Source: Oscillospiraceae bacterium
GTDB taxonomy: Bacteria > Bacillota > Clostridia > Oscillospirales > Ruminococcaceae
NCBI GenBank assembly: GCA_017532085.1
Contig: JAFXJT010000052.1
Location: 1-48,124, forward strand
Length of the DNA: 48,124 nucleotides
Direction: 5' to 3'
Shown here: positions 1 through 9,205 of the stretch, one piece after another
How positions within the stretch are numbered: the stretch's first letter is position 1
Layout of the letters: the number at the start of each line of letters is the position of its first letter
Made by a program: the position numbers and the translations under genes
Notes under the pieces: model-generated
The model's database searches: none
What the model saw: the letters and a program-made list of their open reading frames with translations, nothing else
What the model was told of the DNA's origin: nothing

Positions 1-2
1 AA

Positions 3-2195
3 CCGCAGCAGCCTGCTTCTCCTGTAAAGGAAGCTGTTGCTGCTCCGGCACCTGCCAAGCCCTCTGAGAATCCGACTGCTGCCGCACCTGCACAGCCCCA
101 GGAGAAGCGTCCGAATCCGAAGGCACAGAAAAAGCCCGCCAAAGCGCAAGAGCGCGGCGAGCGTACCAAAATGCAGATCGAATTTGCAAGCAGTGAATCG
201 CCGGCAGGACAGCCGCGCCGTACTGTGGATACCCGTGGCTCTTATGTGGATCTGGATAAATACAATGAGCGCTATGAGCAGATTGCTCCGCAGGGTCGTG
301 GACGTGATGGCTTCGGTTCTGCCAAGAAGCAGAAGATCACACAGAAATCGCAGCAAAGAAACCGTCAGCAGCATTCCGGCAAGATGCGTGAGACTGAGGC
401 TGAGAAGCTGCGTCGTTTAGAACTTGAGCGTGCCAGAAAGCAGCAGCTCAAGGTACTCATTCCCGATACGATTATTGTCAGCGAGCTTGCCAGCCGTCTG
501 AAAGTGCAAGTGCGTGATGTAATGAAGAAGCTGATGGGACTGGGCGTAATGGCAACTATCAACGAGGAAATCGATTTTGACACTGCTTCTCTGGTGGCAG
601 AAGAGCTGGGTGCAAAGGTCGAGCATGAGGTAATCGTCACCATCGAAGAGCGTCTGATCGTTGATGAAGAGGATTCTGCCGATATGCTCTCGGAGCGTTG
701 CCCCGTTGTTGTGGTTATGGGTCACGTTGACCATGGTAAGACTTCTATCCTCGACTGCATTCGTCATGCCAATGTCACTGCATCGGAAGCCGGTGGTATT
801 ACCCAGCATATTGGTGCTTATCAGGTGAAGCACAGCGGCAAAACCATTACCTTCCTGGATACACCCGGACATGAAGCATTTACTTCTATGCGTGCCCGTG
901 GTGCCAATATTACGGATATTGCGATTCTGGTTGTTGCCGCCGATGACTGCATCATGCCGCAAACCATCGAATCCATCCACCATGCAAAGGCAGCCGGTAT
1001 TACCGTTGTAGTTGCGATCAATAAGATGGATAAGGAAGGCGCAAATCCCGAGCGCATCAAGCAGCAGCTCACAGAGCATGAACTGGTGCCGGAAGAATGG
1101 GGCGGCGATACGATCTGTGTTCCTGTATCTGCCAAAACCGGCGATGGCATTGATGAGCTGCTTGAGAATGTATTGCTGGTGGCTGAAATGGCTGAATTGA
1201 AAGCCAATCCCAATCGTCATGCAAAGGGAACCGTTATTGAGGCTCGTCTGGATAAGGGTCGTGGTCCCATTGCCACGATTCTGGTGCAGAATGGTACACT
1301 GCATACCGGCGATGTGATCATTGCGGGTACTGCTGTGGGCAAGGTGCGTGTCATGACCAACCATCGCGGTAAGGTTGTGAAGGAAGCCGGTCCTTCGGTG
1401 CCTGTGGAGATCACAGGTCTTGCGGAAGTTCCCAGCGCAGGAGACATCTTCAATGCGGTTGAGGATGAGCGTCTGGCAAGAGAATTGGTGGAACAGAGAA
1501 AGCATGAAGCGAAGGAAGAGCAGTTCCGCAGCTATCGTAAGGTCACGCTGGATAATTTGTTCTCTCAGATTGCTGAGGGCGAGATGAAGGAACTGCCGAT
1601 CATTGTAAAGGCAGATGTACAGGGTTCTGTGGAGGCTGTGAAGCAGTCTTTGGAGCGGCTGACCAACGAAGAGGTTCGCGTTACTGTGATTCATGGCGCA
1701 GTTGGTGCCATCTCTGAAAGTGATGTAATGCTTGCTACCGCATCCAATGCGATTATTGTCGGCTTCAATGTACGTCCGATGCCTGTTGCTGCCGAGACTG
1801 CTGCAAGAGACGGCGTGGATATTCGTTTGTATCGTATCATTTATGATGCCATTGAGGAAATCACTACGGCAATGAAGGGTATGCTTGCACCGAAGTTCCG
1901 TGAAGTGCAGATGGCTCGTATCGAGGTGCGACAGGTATATCATATTTCCAGTGTTGGAACCGTTGCCGGCTGCTATGTGCTGGATGGTAAGGTCAATCGT
2001 CAGTGTCAGATTCGTGTAGTACGTGACGGTATTGTTGTGACCGAAGATAAGATCGATTCTCTGCGCCGCTTCAAGGATGACGTCAAGGAGGTTGCTACCG
2101 GATACGAATGCGGTATCACACTTGAGAAGTTCTCCGATATGAAGGAAGGCGATATTCTGGAGGCATTCAAGATGGAGGAATATCGAGGGGATTGA
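3..2195 (+). CDS. infB: Translation initiation factor IF-2 (5' partial)
   Basis: GTPase that places initiator fMet-tRNA on the 30S subunit and promotes 50S joining. The reading frame is open from base 3, so the true start lies upstream of the window; the first ~60 residues seen are a Pro/Ala/Lys-rich linker typical of the variable N-terminal region. An IF2_N-type domain follows (about 465-650), then the GTPase domain with G1 GHVDHGKT (720-743), G3 DTPGHE and G4 NKMD, then beta-barrel domain II and the C-terminal fMet-tRNA binding region ending near 2190. All GTPase motifs are intact. It heads the visible part of an infB/rbfA/nrnA/truB/ribF operon, a classical order in Firmicutes. Confidence 0.97.
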   Translation, partial: PQQPASPVKEAVAAPAPAKPSENPTAAAPAQPQEKRPNPKAQKKPAKAQERGERTKMQIEFASSESPAGQPRRTVDTRGSYVDLDKYNERYEQIAPQGRGRDGFGSAKKQKITQKSQQRNRQQHSGKMRETEAEKLRRLELERARKQQLKVLIPDTIIVSELASRLKVQVRDVMKKLMGLGVMATINEEIDFDTASLVAEELGAKVEHEVIVTIEERLIVDEEDSADMLSERCPVVVVMGHVDHGKTSILDCIRHANVTASEAGGITQHIGAYQVKHSGKTITFLDTPGHEAFTSMRARGANITDIAILVVAADDCIMPQTIESIHHAKAAGITVVVAINKMDKEGANPERIKQQLTEHELVPEEWGGDTICVPVSAKTGDGIDELLENVLLVAEMAELKANPNRHAKGTVIEARLDKGRGPIATILVQNGTLHTGDVIIAGTAVGKVRVMTNHRGKVVKEAGPSVPVEITGLAEVPSAGDIFNAVEDERLARELVEQRKHEAKEEQFRSYRKVTLDNLFSQIAEGEMKELPIIVKADVQGSVEAVKQSLERLTNEEVRVTVIHGAVGAISESDVMLATASNAIIVGFNVRPMPVAAETAARDGVDIRLYRIIYDAIEEITTAMKGMLAPKFREVQMARIEVRQVYHISSVGTVAGCYVLDGKVNRQCQIRVVRDGIVVTEDKIDSLRRFKDDVKEVATGYECGITLEKFSDMKEGDILEAFKMEEYRGD

Positions 2196-2251
2196 TGGAT
2201 TCTCTGAACAAACAGGAAGAATGCAAAAAACATCGTGATTAGGAGGTTGTC

Positions 2252-2497
2252 ATGGATATTCAAAGAATGAGTAATGCCGATATGATCCAGTATTGCAACG
2301 AGGCACTGGCTTGGGAAGAGCTTGGCCCCATTGACGTTATGTTTTTTGATACGGTGAAACGGATCATTTTGGGTGAACTGAGCGTTTCAGAGGCTGAGGA
2401 TCAGGAAACCATCTTTGATGCCGAGGGCTTCTTTAACGAAACTGAAACCACCGGTGATTATTACAATCCCGATCCCGACAGCACCATTCAGTTCTGA
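2252..2497 (+). CDS. Small acidic protein of unknown function between infB and rbfA
   Basis: 81 residues, strongly acidic, with many Asp/Glu and an acidic, Tyr/Asp/Pro-rich tail (ending DYYNPDPDSTIQF). There is no signal peptide or membrane segment. An AGGAGG-type site (about 2242-2246) precedes the ATG with good spacing. It sits 56 bases after infB and 41 bases before rbfA, so it is almost certainly co-transcribed. In many Firmicutes this slot holds a ribosomal L7Ae-like protein and a YlxR-like protein, usually upstream of infB; this sequence resembles neither. I do not recognise it. Position alone hints at a ribosome-linked role, which is inference. Confidence 0.75.
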   Translation: MDIQRMSNADMIQYCNEALAWEELGPIDVMFFDTVKRIILGELSVSEAEDQETIFDAEGFFNETETTGDYYNPDPDSTIQF

Positions 2498-2538
2498 TTC
2501 CAATTGACTGTAATCGGTGCTTCTCGAAAGGAGAACCA

Positions 2539-2919
2539 ATGGCAGGTTATAAAATCGGGCGTGTTTCTGAGGATATCATGCGTGAGCTGACCGCAATTCT
2601 GCCCACGCTGAAGGATCCTCGGATCGCACCTATGCTGACCCTTGTCCGCATTGAGCTTTCTGGTGATATGGGACATTGCAAGGTTTATGTATCCAGTATG
2701 CAGGGCATAAAGGCGGCAGAGCGTTCCTGTGAGGGACTGCGTTCTGCTGCGGGATATATTCGTCGTGAGTTGTTTGCGCGGCTTGATCTGCGCAAATCGC
2801 CGCAGCTGCATTTTATCCCGGATGATTCGATTGCCTATGCTGCGGATATCAGTGAAAAGCTCAATGATCTTGGACTGATCGGCTCAGCGCCAATCAAGCC
2901 GCAGTCAGATGAACTTTGA
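2539..2919 (+). CDS. rbfA: 30S ribosome-binding factor A
   Basis: Assembly factor that binds the immature 30S subunit and helps 16S rRNA 5'-end maturation. The 126-residue length is normal for the family. It shows the KH-like fold signature: N-terminal RVSEDIMREL, then KDPRIAPMLT, a central strand GHCKVYVSSM, and the C-terminal LRKSPQLHFIPDDSI. The start is preceded by AAAGGAGAA at 2527-2535. It lies between the acidic orphan and nrnA in the infB operon. Confidence 0.96.
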   Translation: MAGYKIGRVSEDIMRELTAILPTLKDPRIAPMLTLVRIELSGDMGHCKVYVSSMQGIKAAERSCEGLRSAAGYIRRELFARLDLRKSPQLHFIPDDSIAYAADISEKLNDLGLIGSAPIKPQSDEL

Positions 2920-2925
2920 AACGAA

Positions 2926-2960
2926 AGGAAACGGGGCGCATGAAAATCGCCCTGTTTTCG
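2926..2960 (+). terminator. Terminator-like or attenuator hairpin between rbfA and nrnA
   Basis: A stem with GGGGCG (2934-2939) pairing to CGCCCT (about 2949-2954), extended outward by GAAAC against GTTTTC with a bulge, followed by a short T-containing tract (GTTTTCGT). The T run is interrupted, so it may be a partial terminator or a processing or stability element rather than a full stop. nrnA starts about 20 bases later. Confidence 0.4.
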
Positions 2961-2980
2961 TATGGCGGAGGAAATAGTTG

Positions 2981-3937
2981 ATGAATTTGCTCAATGCAGA
3001 ACAGACGGCTTCGTTTTTGCGCAGCTGTCACGATGTGCATATTCTGATTCACCGTTCACCGGATGGCGATTGCATTGGAGGCGGCTATGCGTTATATGCG
3101 CTGCTGCGATCTATGGGAATTCGTGCCTGTGTGCGCTGCGATGATACGATTCCGGCAATGTATCATTATTTGACGGCGGATATTACGTTTGAGGAATTTG
3201 CTCCTCAAACCGTCATTGCTGTGGATGTGGCAGATCCGAAATTGCTGGGTGCTCTTGCCGAGGAATATGCAGCAGTTGATCTTTGTATCGATCATCATAT
3301 CTCCAATACCAAATATGCAAAGGCACTTTACTGGAATCCGGAAGCATCTGCTGCCTGTGAGGTGCTGTTTGCATTGCTCAAGCATATGCAGATACCGCTG
3401 ACAGAACAGCTTGCGCTTTGTTTGTATACCGGCATGGCTACCGATACCGGATGCTTTAAGTTCAGCAATGCCGGTGCGGATACGTTTGCCGCTGTTTCGG
3501 AAATCAAGCGGCAGTTTGATTTGCCTTATGCACGGCTCAATCGATTGCTGTTTGATGTGAAATCCAAAGGCCGTCTGGCATTGGATTCCCGTCTGATGCA
3601 GACAATCCAAATGGCTGCAGATGATGCGGTTGCCTTGATCTATTTACCCTATGCATGGATGGAGGAGCTTTCTGTGACCGATGAGGAAACAGATGGGATT
3701 TCCAATCTTCCGATGCAGATTGCAGGGATTGAAATCGGTATCTGCGTGAAAGAACAACCGGATGGCAGCTATCGTGTTTCCATGCGCGGCGGCGATCGGG
3801 CAGATGTATCTGCAGTTTGCCGTCAGTTTGGCGGAGGCGGCCATGTCAAAGCCGGCGGCTGCTCTTTTTCCAATGGCACGCCGGATGAGATTTGCAAGAA
3901 ATTGCTTTCTGCTGCGGAGGCAGCACTGTTGCAATGA
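2981..3937 (+). CDS. nrnA: DHH/DHHA1 phosphoesterase, NrnA-like oligoribonuclease / pAp phosphatase
   Basis: Degrades 2-5 nt RNA fragments and/or dephosphorylates pAp by analogy with Bacillus NrnA. The 318 residues carry motif I HRSPDGDCIGGG (about 24-35), an Asp in AVDVADP, the DHH triad at about 104-106, Asp in GMATDTGCFKF, and the C-terminal DHHA1 glycine motif GGGGHVKAGG near 283. All metal-binding motifs look intact. A TTG one codon upstream (2978) is in frame, but the ATG at 2981 has better spacing from GGAGG. Its stop overlaps the truB start (ATGA), indicating translational coupling. The choice of RNA or pAp as substrate is not decided by the sequence. Confidence 0.93.
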   Translation: MNLLNAEQTASFLRSCHDVHILIHRSPDGDCIGGGYALYALLRSMGIRACVRCDDTIPAMYHYLTADITFEEFAPQTVIAVDVADPKLLGALAEEYAAVDLCIDHHISNTKYAKALYWNPEASAACEVLFALLKHMQIPLTEQLALCLYTGMATDTGCFKFSNAGADTFAAVSEIKRQFDLPYARLNRLLFDVKSKGRLALDSRLMQTIQMAADDAVALIYLPYAWMEELSVTDEETDGISNLPMQIAGIEIGICVKEQPDGSYRVSMRGGDRADVSAVCRQFGGGGHVKAGGCSFSNGTPDEICKKLLSAAEAALLQ

Positions 3938-4833
3938 GCAGCGGCATTTTGTTGATGAATAAACCGCAGGGATTCACTTCTTTTGATGTGATTGCTAAGC
4001 TGCGGGGAATTTTGAAAATCCGCCGACTCGGTCATACAGGGACGTTGGATCCTATGGCAGAGGGTGTGTTGCCTGTTTTGGTGGGCGCTGCGACCAAAGC
4101 CTGCGATATTCTGCCGGATGAGTCAAAGTGTTATCGTGCCGGATTCCTACTGGGTTGTGTTACCGATACACAGGACAGTACCGGTACGGTATTATCTACC
4201 GCAGAGGTCAATGTCACGAAGGATCAGATGCTTTCGATTTTGCCGCAGTTTCTCGGCAGCATTCAGCAGATCCCGCCTATGTATTCTGCAGTGCAGATCA
4301 ATGGCAGGCGTTTGTATGATCTGGCAAGAGAAGGCAAGGTGGTGGATCGACCTGCACGTACTGTGGAGATACAGTCTTTAAAGCTGCTTGCCTATGATGC
4401 ACAATCAGGCACAGGCGAGCTGGAAATCACCTGCGGAAAGGGAACTTATGTCCGCACGGTTTTACATGATATCGGCTCTGTTCTGGGATGTGGCTGCTGT
4501 ATGACATCCTTGGTACGGACGGTTGCCTGCGGCTTCATGCTGAAGGATTGTTATGGATTTGCAGAGATCGAGACTGTGATGCGGCAGCAGCAACTGGATG
4601 ATATTCTGCTGCCCACAGCATCCCTGTTTGCATCGCTGCCGAAGCTTTGCTTATCGGAAGCACAGGCAAGGCAATATCGCAATGGTGTAAAGCTTTCTCT
4701 GCACAGGTTACAGGGGATTACCTCTGCACAACGCTATGCAGTATATGATGAAGCATATTGTTTTATCGGACTGGCTTCTGCCGAGTTTGAAACGGGTATG
4801 CTGCGTGTGTTCAAAAATTTTGAGGAGCATTGA
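3934..4833 (+). CDS. truB: tRNA pseudouridine(55) synthase
   Basis: Isomerises U55 to pseudouridine in the T-arm of tRNAs. 299 residues. Shows the N-terminal GILLMNKPQGFTSFDV and the catalytic Asp39 in GHTGTLDPMAEGVLPV, the Tyr motif IPPMYSAVQINGRRLYDLAREG, and a GKGTYVRTVLHDIG segment; a C-terminal PUA-like part follows. The start is the ATG overlapping the nrnA stop. A start 14 codons further upstream in the same frame would bury the protein in nrnA and lacks a ribosome site. ribF begins one base after the stop, as usual in this operon. Confidence 0.97.
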   Translation: MSSGILLMNKPQGFTSFDVIAKLRGILKIRRLGHTGTLDPMAEGVLPVLVGAATKACDILPDESKCYRAGFLLGCVTDTQDSTGTVLSTAEVNVTKDQMLSILPQFLGSIQQIPPMYSAVQINGRRLYDLAREGKVVDRPARTVEIQSLKLLAYDAQSGTGELEITCGKGTYVRTVLHDIGSVLGCGCCMTSLVRTVACGFMLKDCYGFAEIETVMRQQQLDDILLPTASLFASLPKLCLSEAQARQYRNGVKLSLHRLQGITSAQRYAVYDEAYCFIGLASAEFETGMLRVFKNFEEH

Positions 4834-4834
4834 T

Positions 4835-5728
4835 ATGAAGCCTGAGATCCGGACAGATAAACAAAGGATTGTTGCTGCGTTGGGGATGTTTGACGGTGTG
4901 CATCTGGGACATCGCCAGGTGCTGCTGCAGGCGAACGCTTTGGGTGCTTGCCATGTTGTCACCTTTGCTGCTGAGACGATGCCGGCCAAACAGGGCCGAA
5001 TCCTGCGGTATCTTTACGATAACCGACAGAAAAGCCGGCTGTTATCTGCTTGTGGTGCAAAGGCCGTGTATGCTTTTTCTTTTGAGGAAATCTGTGACTT
5101 GGATGGCGCTGCGTTTTGCCGCACAATTCTCAAAGAACGATTGCATGTGGATGCTGTTGTATGCGGCGAGGATTTTCGCTTTGGCAAACATGCTTCCTGC
5201 GGAACCGATGATCTGGTTCGGTTTGGACAGCGTTATGGCTTTGAAGTCGAGCTGGTACCGCAGTATTGTTTAGAGGATACCATGCCGGTTTCTTCTGCAC
5301 AGATTCGTTTTTTGCTGGAAAGCGGAGAAATCCAACGCGCCAATCGGTTGCTGGGCACTGCGTATCAGATTCACAAAATTGTGGTTGGCGGCAATCATAT
5401 TGGGCGTACTATGGGCTTTCCGACGGCAAATCAAGCTTTTGAACCGCGGCAATGTGTTCCATGCTTCGGTGTATATGCTTCGTTTGCAGAGATTCAAGAT
5501 GTCTGGGTGCCTGCCATTACCAATATCGGTACCAGGCCCACAGTCACCGGCGGCACAACGCCCATTGCCGAAACGCATTTGCTGCATTGGAGCGGCGAAT
5601 TGGAAGGCAAATGGCTTCCTGTAACCCTTTCCGGCTTTATCCGACCTGAAACCCGCTTCCCTTCTGTTGACGCACTTTCTGCGCAAATCCAGAAGGACAT
5701 TAAGCTGCGTGAGGCAATGCTGCATTGA
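4835..5728 (+). CDS. ribF: Bifunctional riboflavin kinase / FAD synthetase
   Basis: Makes FMN and then FAD from riboflavin. 297 residues. The N-terminal FMN adenylyltransferase domain has ALGMFDGVHLGHRQVL (residues about 10-26). The C-terminal kinase domain has GNHIGRTMGFPTAN, the region binding ATP/Mg and flavin, and GVYASF. The start at 4835 follows GAGGAG directly after truB; an in-frame upstream ATG at 4736 lies inside truB and is rejected. It is the last gene of the translation operon; no FMN riboswitch is seen. Confidence 0.96.
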   Translation: MKPEIRTDKQRIVAALGMFDGVHLGHRQVLLQANALGACHVVTFAAETMPAKQGRILRYLYDNRQKSRLLSACGAKAVYAFSFEEICDLDGAAFCRTILKERLHVDAVVCGEDFRFGKHASCGTDDLVRFGQRYGFEVELVPQYCLEDTMPVSSAQIRFLLESGEIQRANRLLGTAYQIHKIVVGGNHIGRTMGFPTANQAFEPRQCVPCFGVYASFAEIQDVWVPAITNIGTRPTVTGGTTPIAETHLLHWSGELEGKWLPVTLSGFIRPETRFPSVDALSAQIQKDIKLREAMLH

Positions 5729-5843
5729 AGCTGGTGAGAATTGTGTCAAATGGAACTTTCGTGCATTGAACACGGAATTTTCACATATAGCAGGTACAAT
5801 AATTCAGTACTGCGATTAATTAAAATATGAAAGGATGAATGCT

Positions 5844-6830
5844 ATGATTGAAGTACGAAATCTGACCAAGCATTATGGCGACAAGCATGCAGTCAATGAT
5901 ATCAGCTTCACTGTTGAGGACGGAGAAATCCTCGGTTTTCTTGGCCCGAATGGTGCCGGAAAATCTACAACCATGAATATGTTAACCGGTTATATCTCTT
6001 CTACTTCCGGACAGGCGCTGATTAATGGCGTGGATATTCTTGAGGATCCGATCCGGGCCAAATCCTATATTGGTTATCTGCCGGAGCTGCCTCCGTTGTA
6101 TCTGGATATGACCGTTAAGGGTTATCTGAATTATATTTATGATCTGAAAAAGTGCAAATTGCCTCGTCGAGCACATCTTAACGAGGTCATGGCGTTATGC
6201 AAGGTACATGATGTACAGGATCGTATTATCAAGAATCTTTCCAAAGGTTATAAGCAGCGTGTTGGTCTTGCACAGGCATTGGTAGGCAATCCGCCGGTAC
6301 TGATTCTGGATGAGCCTACGGTTGGTCTTGACCCCAAGCAGATTTTGGAGATCCGTACCCTTATCAAGAAGCTTGGCAAAAATCATACTGTCATCCTTTC
6401 TTCCCATATTCTCAGTGAGATTCAGGCTGTATGTGATCGGATTATCATTATCAACAAGGGTGTGATTGCCGCCCATGATACAACCGATAATCTTTCCAAG
6501 AATATTTCCACCGATCATCGTGTCATTGCACGAATCGAAGGTCCTCGTGAAAACATTGTCAAAGCGTTGCGCAATATCAACGGCATCAAGTATTGTCGTG
6601 CGGATATGGAGCGTGAGCCGGGCGTGTTTGAATATGAGCTGGAAGCTACTGCCGGATCGGATATCCGTCGAGAGCTGTTCTCGATTCTCAGTGAAAACGG
6701 CTGGCCGCTGCTGATGCTGCGCAGTGCCGAGCTGACACTGGAGGATGTGTTCCTGAAGATCACCATGGGCGAAGGCCTTGTGATCGAAGCCCCTGCTGCG
6801 CAGACGCAGGAGAATGGAGGAGAAGCATAA
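5844..6830 (+). CDS. ABC transporter ATP-binding protein, GldA/NatA-like
   Basis: 328-residue ATPase energising an ABC-2 type export system. Walker A GPNGAGKST (about residues 38-46), a Q-loop region GYLPELPPLY, signature LSKGYKQRVGLAQAL (LSKGY in place of LSGGQ is usual for this subfamily), Walker B LILDEPTVGLDP, and an H-loop Ser-Ser-His. About 100 extra residues after the NBD are typical of GldA-like proteins. The ATG at 5844 is favoured over that at 5835 because AAGGA at 5831-5835 would overlap the earlier codon. It overlaps the permease gene by one base. Substrate unknown. Confidence 0.93.
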   Translation: MIEVRNLTKHYGDKHAVNDISFTVEDGEILGFLGPNGAGKSTTMNMLTGYISSTSGQALINGVDILEDPIRAKSYIGYLPELPPLYLDMTVKGYLNYIYDLKKCKLPRRAHLNEVMALCKVHDVQDRIIKNLSKGYKQRVGLAQALVGNPPVLILDEPTVGLDPKQILEIRTLIKKLGKNHTVILSSHILSEIQAVCDRIIIINKGVIAAHDTTDNLSKNISTDHRVIARIEGPRENIVKALRNINGIKYCRADMEREPGVFEYELEATAGSDIRRELFSILSENGWPLLMLRSAELTLEDVFLKITMGEGLVIEAPAAQTQENGGEA

Positions 6831-7534
6831 TGGGTGCGATTTTCAGACGAGAAATCGGAGCATATTTCACCTCCGGTATTGCGTATATCTTTTTGGCAGT
6901 ATTCTGGCTGTTCAGCGGCTATTTCTTCTATGTAAGCTGTCTGAATTCCGCTACCACCGATATGTCGGGTATGTTCCAGAGCCTGTTTATGATCTGCATT
7001 TTCCTCATTCCGATTCTGACCATGCGTCTGTTCAGTGAGGAAAAGAAGCAGAAGACAGAACAGGGTCTGCTGACTGCTCCTGTCAGTTTGGGAGAAATTG
7101 TGTTCGGCAAGTATTTTGCAGCATTGTGCCTTTACACCATCGGCATTTTGATGCCCTTCCTTTATGCGCTGATTCTCAGCAGCTTCGGTACTGTGGAATG
7201 GGGTATTGTACTGTCGAATTTCTTAGCACTGTTTTTGCTGGGTGCCGCATTTATTTCTGTGGGCACACTGGTCTCTGCACTGACCGAAAACCAGGTTGCA
7301 GCAGCAGTATTGAGCTTTGTGGCACTGATGACATTGTATATGGTTGATCTGATTGCCAGTCTGGTTACGATCGGTTGGATACAGAAGGCATTGAACGCTC
7401 TTTCGTTCTATACGAAATATTTCTCTATCACCTGTGGCTTGTTCAATGTTTCTACAATCGTGTTTTATCTCAGTGTTGCGCTGATTTTCAATTATCTCAC
7501 CATTCGTGTATTTGAGCGCAGACGCTGGAGCTGA
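6830..7534 (+). CDS. ABC-2 type permease, GldF-like
   Basis: 234 residues with about six hydrophobic segments (first near residues 12-32, last near 205-225) and the cytosolic signature TMRLFSEEKKQKTEQGLLTAPVS split across the loop after TM2, typical of GldF/ABC-2 permeases. The start codon overlaps the ATPase stop (TAATG) and has GGAGGAG upstream. It likely forms the membrane channel with the preceding ATPase and the two following extracytoplasmic proteins. Exported substrate cannot be read from the sequence. Confidence 0.92.
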   Translation: MGAIFRREIGAYFTSGIAYIFLAVFWLFSGYFFYVSCLNSATTDMSGMFQSLFMICIFLIPILTMRLFSEEKKQKTEQGLLTAPVSLGEIVFGKYFAALCLYTIGILMPFLYALILSSFGTVEWGIVLSNFLALFLLGAAFISVGTLVSALTENQVAAAVLSFVALMTLYMVDLIASLVTIGWIQKALNALSFYTKYFSITCGLFNVSTIVFYLSVALIFNYLTIRVFERRRWS

Positions 7535-7549
7535 GGAGGTGTATCGCAC

Positions 7550-9205
7550 ATGAGTAAGAATGAAAAGAATCAGACACAGGATACCCCTGTGCAGGATATG
7601 GAAACCAATGAGGCAACCGAAAAGCCTTCCAGAAAATCGAAGCAGAATCTGACACCCGCTGAGGAAAGAGAGCGCGCACTGAATCGTGTAAAGCGCATGA
7701 AAAAGCTGAAATACGGCACTCTGGCGACTGTGATTACTGTTGTATTCGTTGCAATTGTGGTTGTTGTGAACGTCATCTGCGGTGTGTTGGATAACCGTTA
7801 TAATTGGGATATTGATCTGACCAGCAGCGGCTTGTATGAGATTGATGAAAAGACAGCCGAATATCTCAACCAACTCAACAGCGATGTGGAACTGGTGGTG
7901 CTTGCCAACGAATCCGATTTTCAAGGCAATAGTATGCTGAAAGTGATTTCTGAGACATTGGATCGCTTTAAGGCAGAAGCCAATGGGCATATTACTGTCA
8001 AGTATGTCGATATGACTACCAATCCCGATGCCGTCAAGAGATATTCTGCAAATTATAACGGCGAGTTTGAACAGGGTGATATTGTAATTTCCTGTGATGA
8101 ACTGGTTCGTGTTGCAAAATTTGATGATGTATTGCGGCAAGAGTCCAGTATTGATTATACGACCTACACCCAAGTGGTAAACTATACCTTCATCGGTGAG
8201 CAGACCTTGATTTCCGGTATTATGGGCGTTACCGATCTGAACCCGATCAAGGTTGCTGTGATTACCAAGAACAATGGCAATGCGATCTATCATCAATATG
8301 ATTCTTACAACTTCCAGCGTGTGATTGATCTGCTGGATAAGAACAATTATCTGTATACCGAAGTGGATATCAACAACGATCATCTGGATCCTTCCGAATA
8401 TGCATTGGCTGTGCTCTGTGCACCTACCAATGATCTCACCGAGGCACAGATACAGAAGCTCACCGATTTCCTTTATAACGGCGGCAAATACACCAGAAAC
8501 TTAGTGTATTTCGGCAGTCCCTATCAGACCAAGACACCCAATTTGGATGCTCTGCTGGAAACATGGGGTCTGGCAGTGGGCGATGCTGTCATCTATGAAG
8601 GCGATGACAAGACCGCACAGTATGTGAGCACCGCAATGGGCAATATGATGGAGATTCCTGTTTTGAATATCAGCGACAGCGAATACCATTCTGCACTCGC
8701 CGAGAGTAAGCTTCCTATCGTAGCGCCGCTTTGTCGTCCGTTGGAGCTGTTGTTTGAGAACAATTCCGGCCGTTCGACCGAAGCATTGCTCACCACAAAC
8801 GATACTGCTTACCTGTACCCGCTGGGCGGCGAAACGGATGACGAGTTCGATGAGAGCCAGGCGGAAACAGGCGAATTTATCATTGCAGCAATGGCAACAC
8901 AGGTGTATAACGAAATCAACACATCTTCTTACAGCAGGGTGCTGGCTTTCGGTTCTGCATGGTTTATGGATCACTATGTCACGCAGAGTGCCTCTTACAA
9001 CAATGCCGAATATTTCATTGGTGTGCTCAATCAGTTGTGCGGCAAGGAAAGCGTGCTGACCATTGCCGAAAAATCACTGGATCCCACAACCATCACGATT
9101 ACGGAAGCACAGGTCAAGGGAATCCGTAATGTTACGGTTCTGGTGATTCCGCTGCTCATTGCTGTAATCGGTGTTGTGGTTTATGTAAGGAGAAAGAACC
9201 GATGA
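7550..9205 (+). CDS. GldG-like ABC auxiliary protein (ABC_transp_aux family)
   Basis: 551 residues: a charged cytosolic N-terminus (~55 residues, Lys/Arg/Glu-rich), a membrane segment at about 56-80, a large extracytoplasmic domain with DLTSSGLYEIDEKTAEYL, the usual opening of GldG-type domains, and a second membrane helix at about 522-543 followed by RRKNR. The fold family is the IFT52-like auxiliary domain. AGGAGG precedes the start. The stop overlaps the next gene (ATGA). It works with the ATPase and permease just upstream; in Bacteroidetes the homologue supports gliding, but here only an export or envelope role can be inferred. Confidence 0.88.
   Translation: MSKNEKNQTQDTPVQDMETNEATEKPSRKSKQNLTPAEERERALNRVKRMKKLKYGTLATVITVVFVAIVVVVNVICGVLDNRYNWDIDLTSSGLYEIDEKTAEYLNQLNSDVELVVLANESDFQGNSMLKVISETLDRFKAEANGHITVKYVDMTTNPDAVKRYSANYNGEFEQGDIVISCDELVRVAKFDDVLRQESSIDYTTYTQVVNYTFIGEQTLISGIMGVTDLNPIKVAVITKNNGNAIYHQYDSYNFQRVIDLLDKNNYLYTEVDINNDHLDPSEYALAVLCAPTNDLTEAQIQKLTDFLYNGGKYTRNLVYFGSPYQTKTPNLDALLETWGLAVGDAVIYEGDDKTAQYVSTAMGNMMEIPVLNISDSEYHSALAESKLPIVAPLCRPLELLFENNSGRSTEALLTTNDTAYLYPLGGETDDEFDESQAETGEFIIAAMATQVYNEINTSSYSRVLAFGSAWFMDHYVTQSASYNNAEYFIGVLNQLCGKESVLTIAEKSLDPTTITITEAQVKGIRNVTVLVIPLLIAVIGVVVYVRRKNR

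Noticed and set aside
417-1943. Long open frame on the minus strand opposite infB
   Set aside because: It is the antisense of a highly conserved gene, rich in His/Cys/Arg, with no ribosome site; similar antisense frames occur opposite 7223-8383 and 19241-20479.
5729-5843. Promoter for the Gld-type ABC operon
   Set aside because: A TACAAT at about 5805-5810 exists but no acceptable -35 at 16-18 bases, so I do not annotate it.
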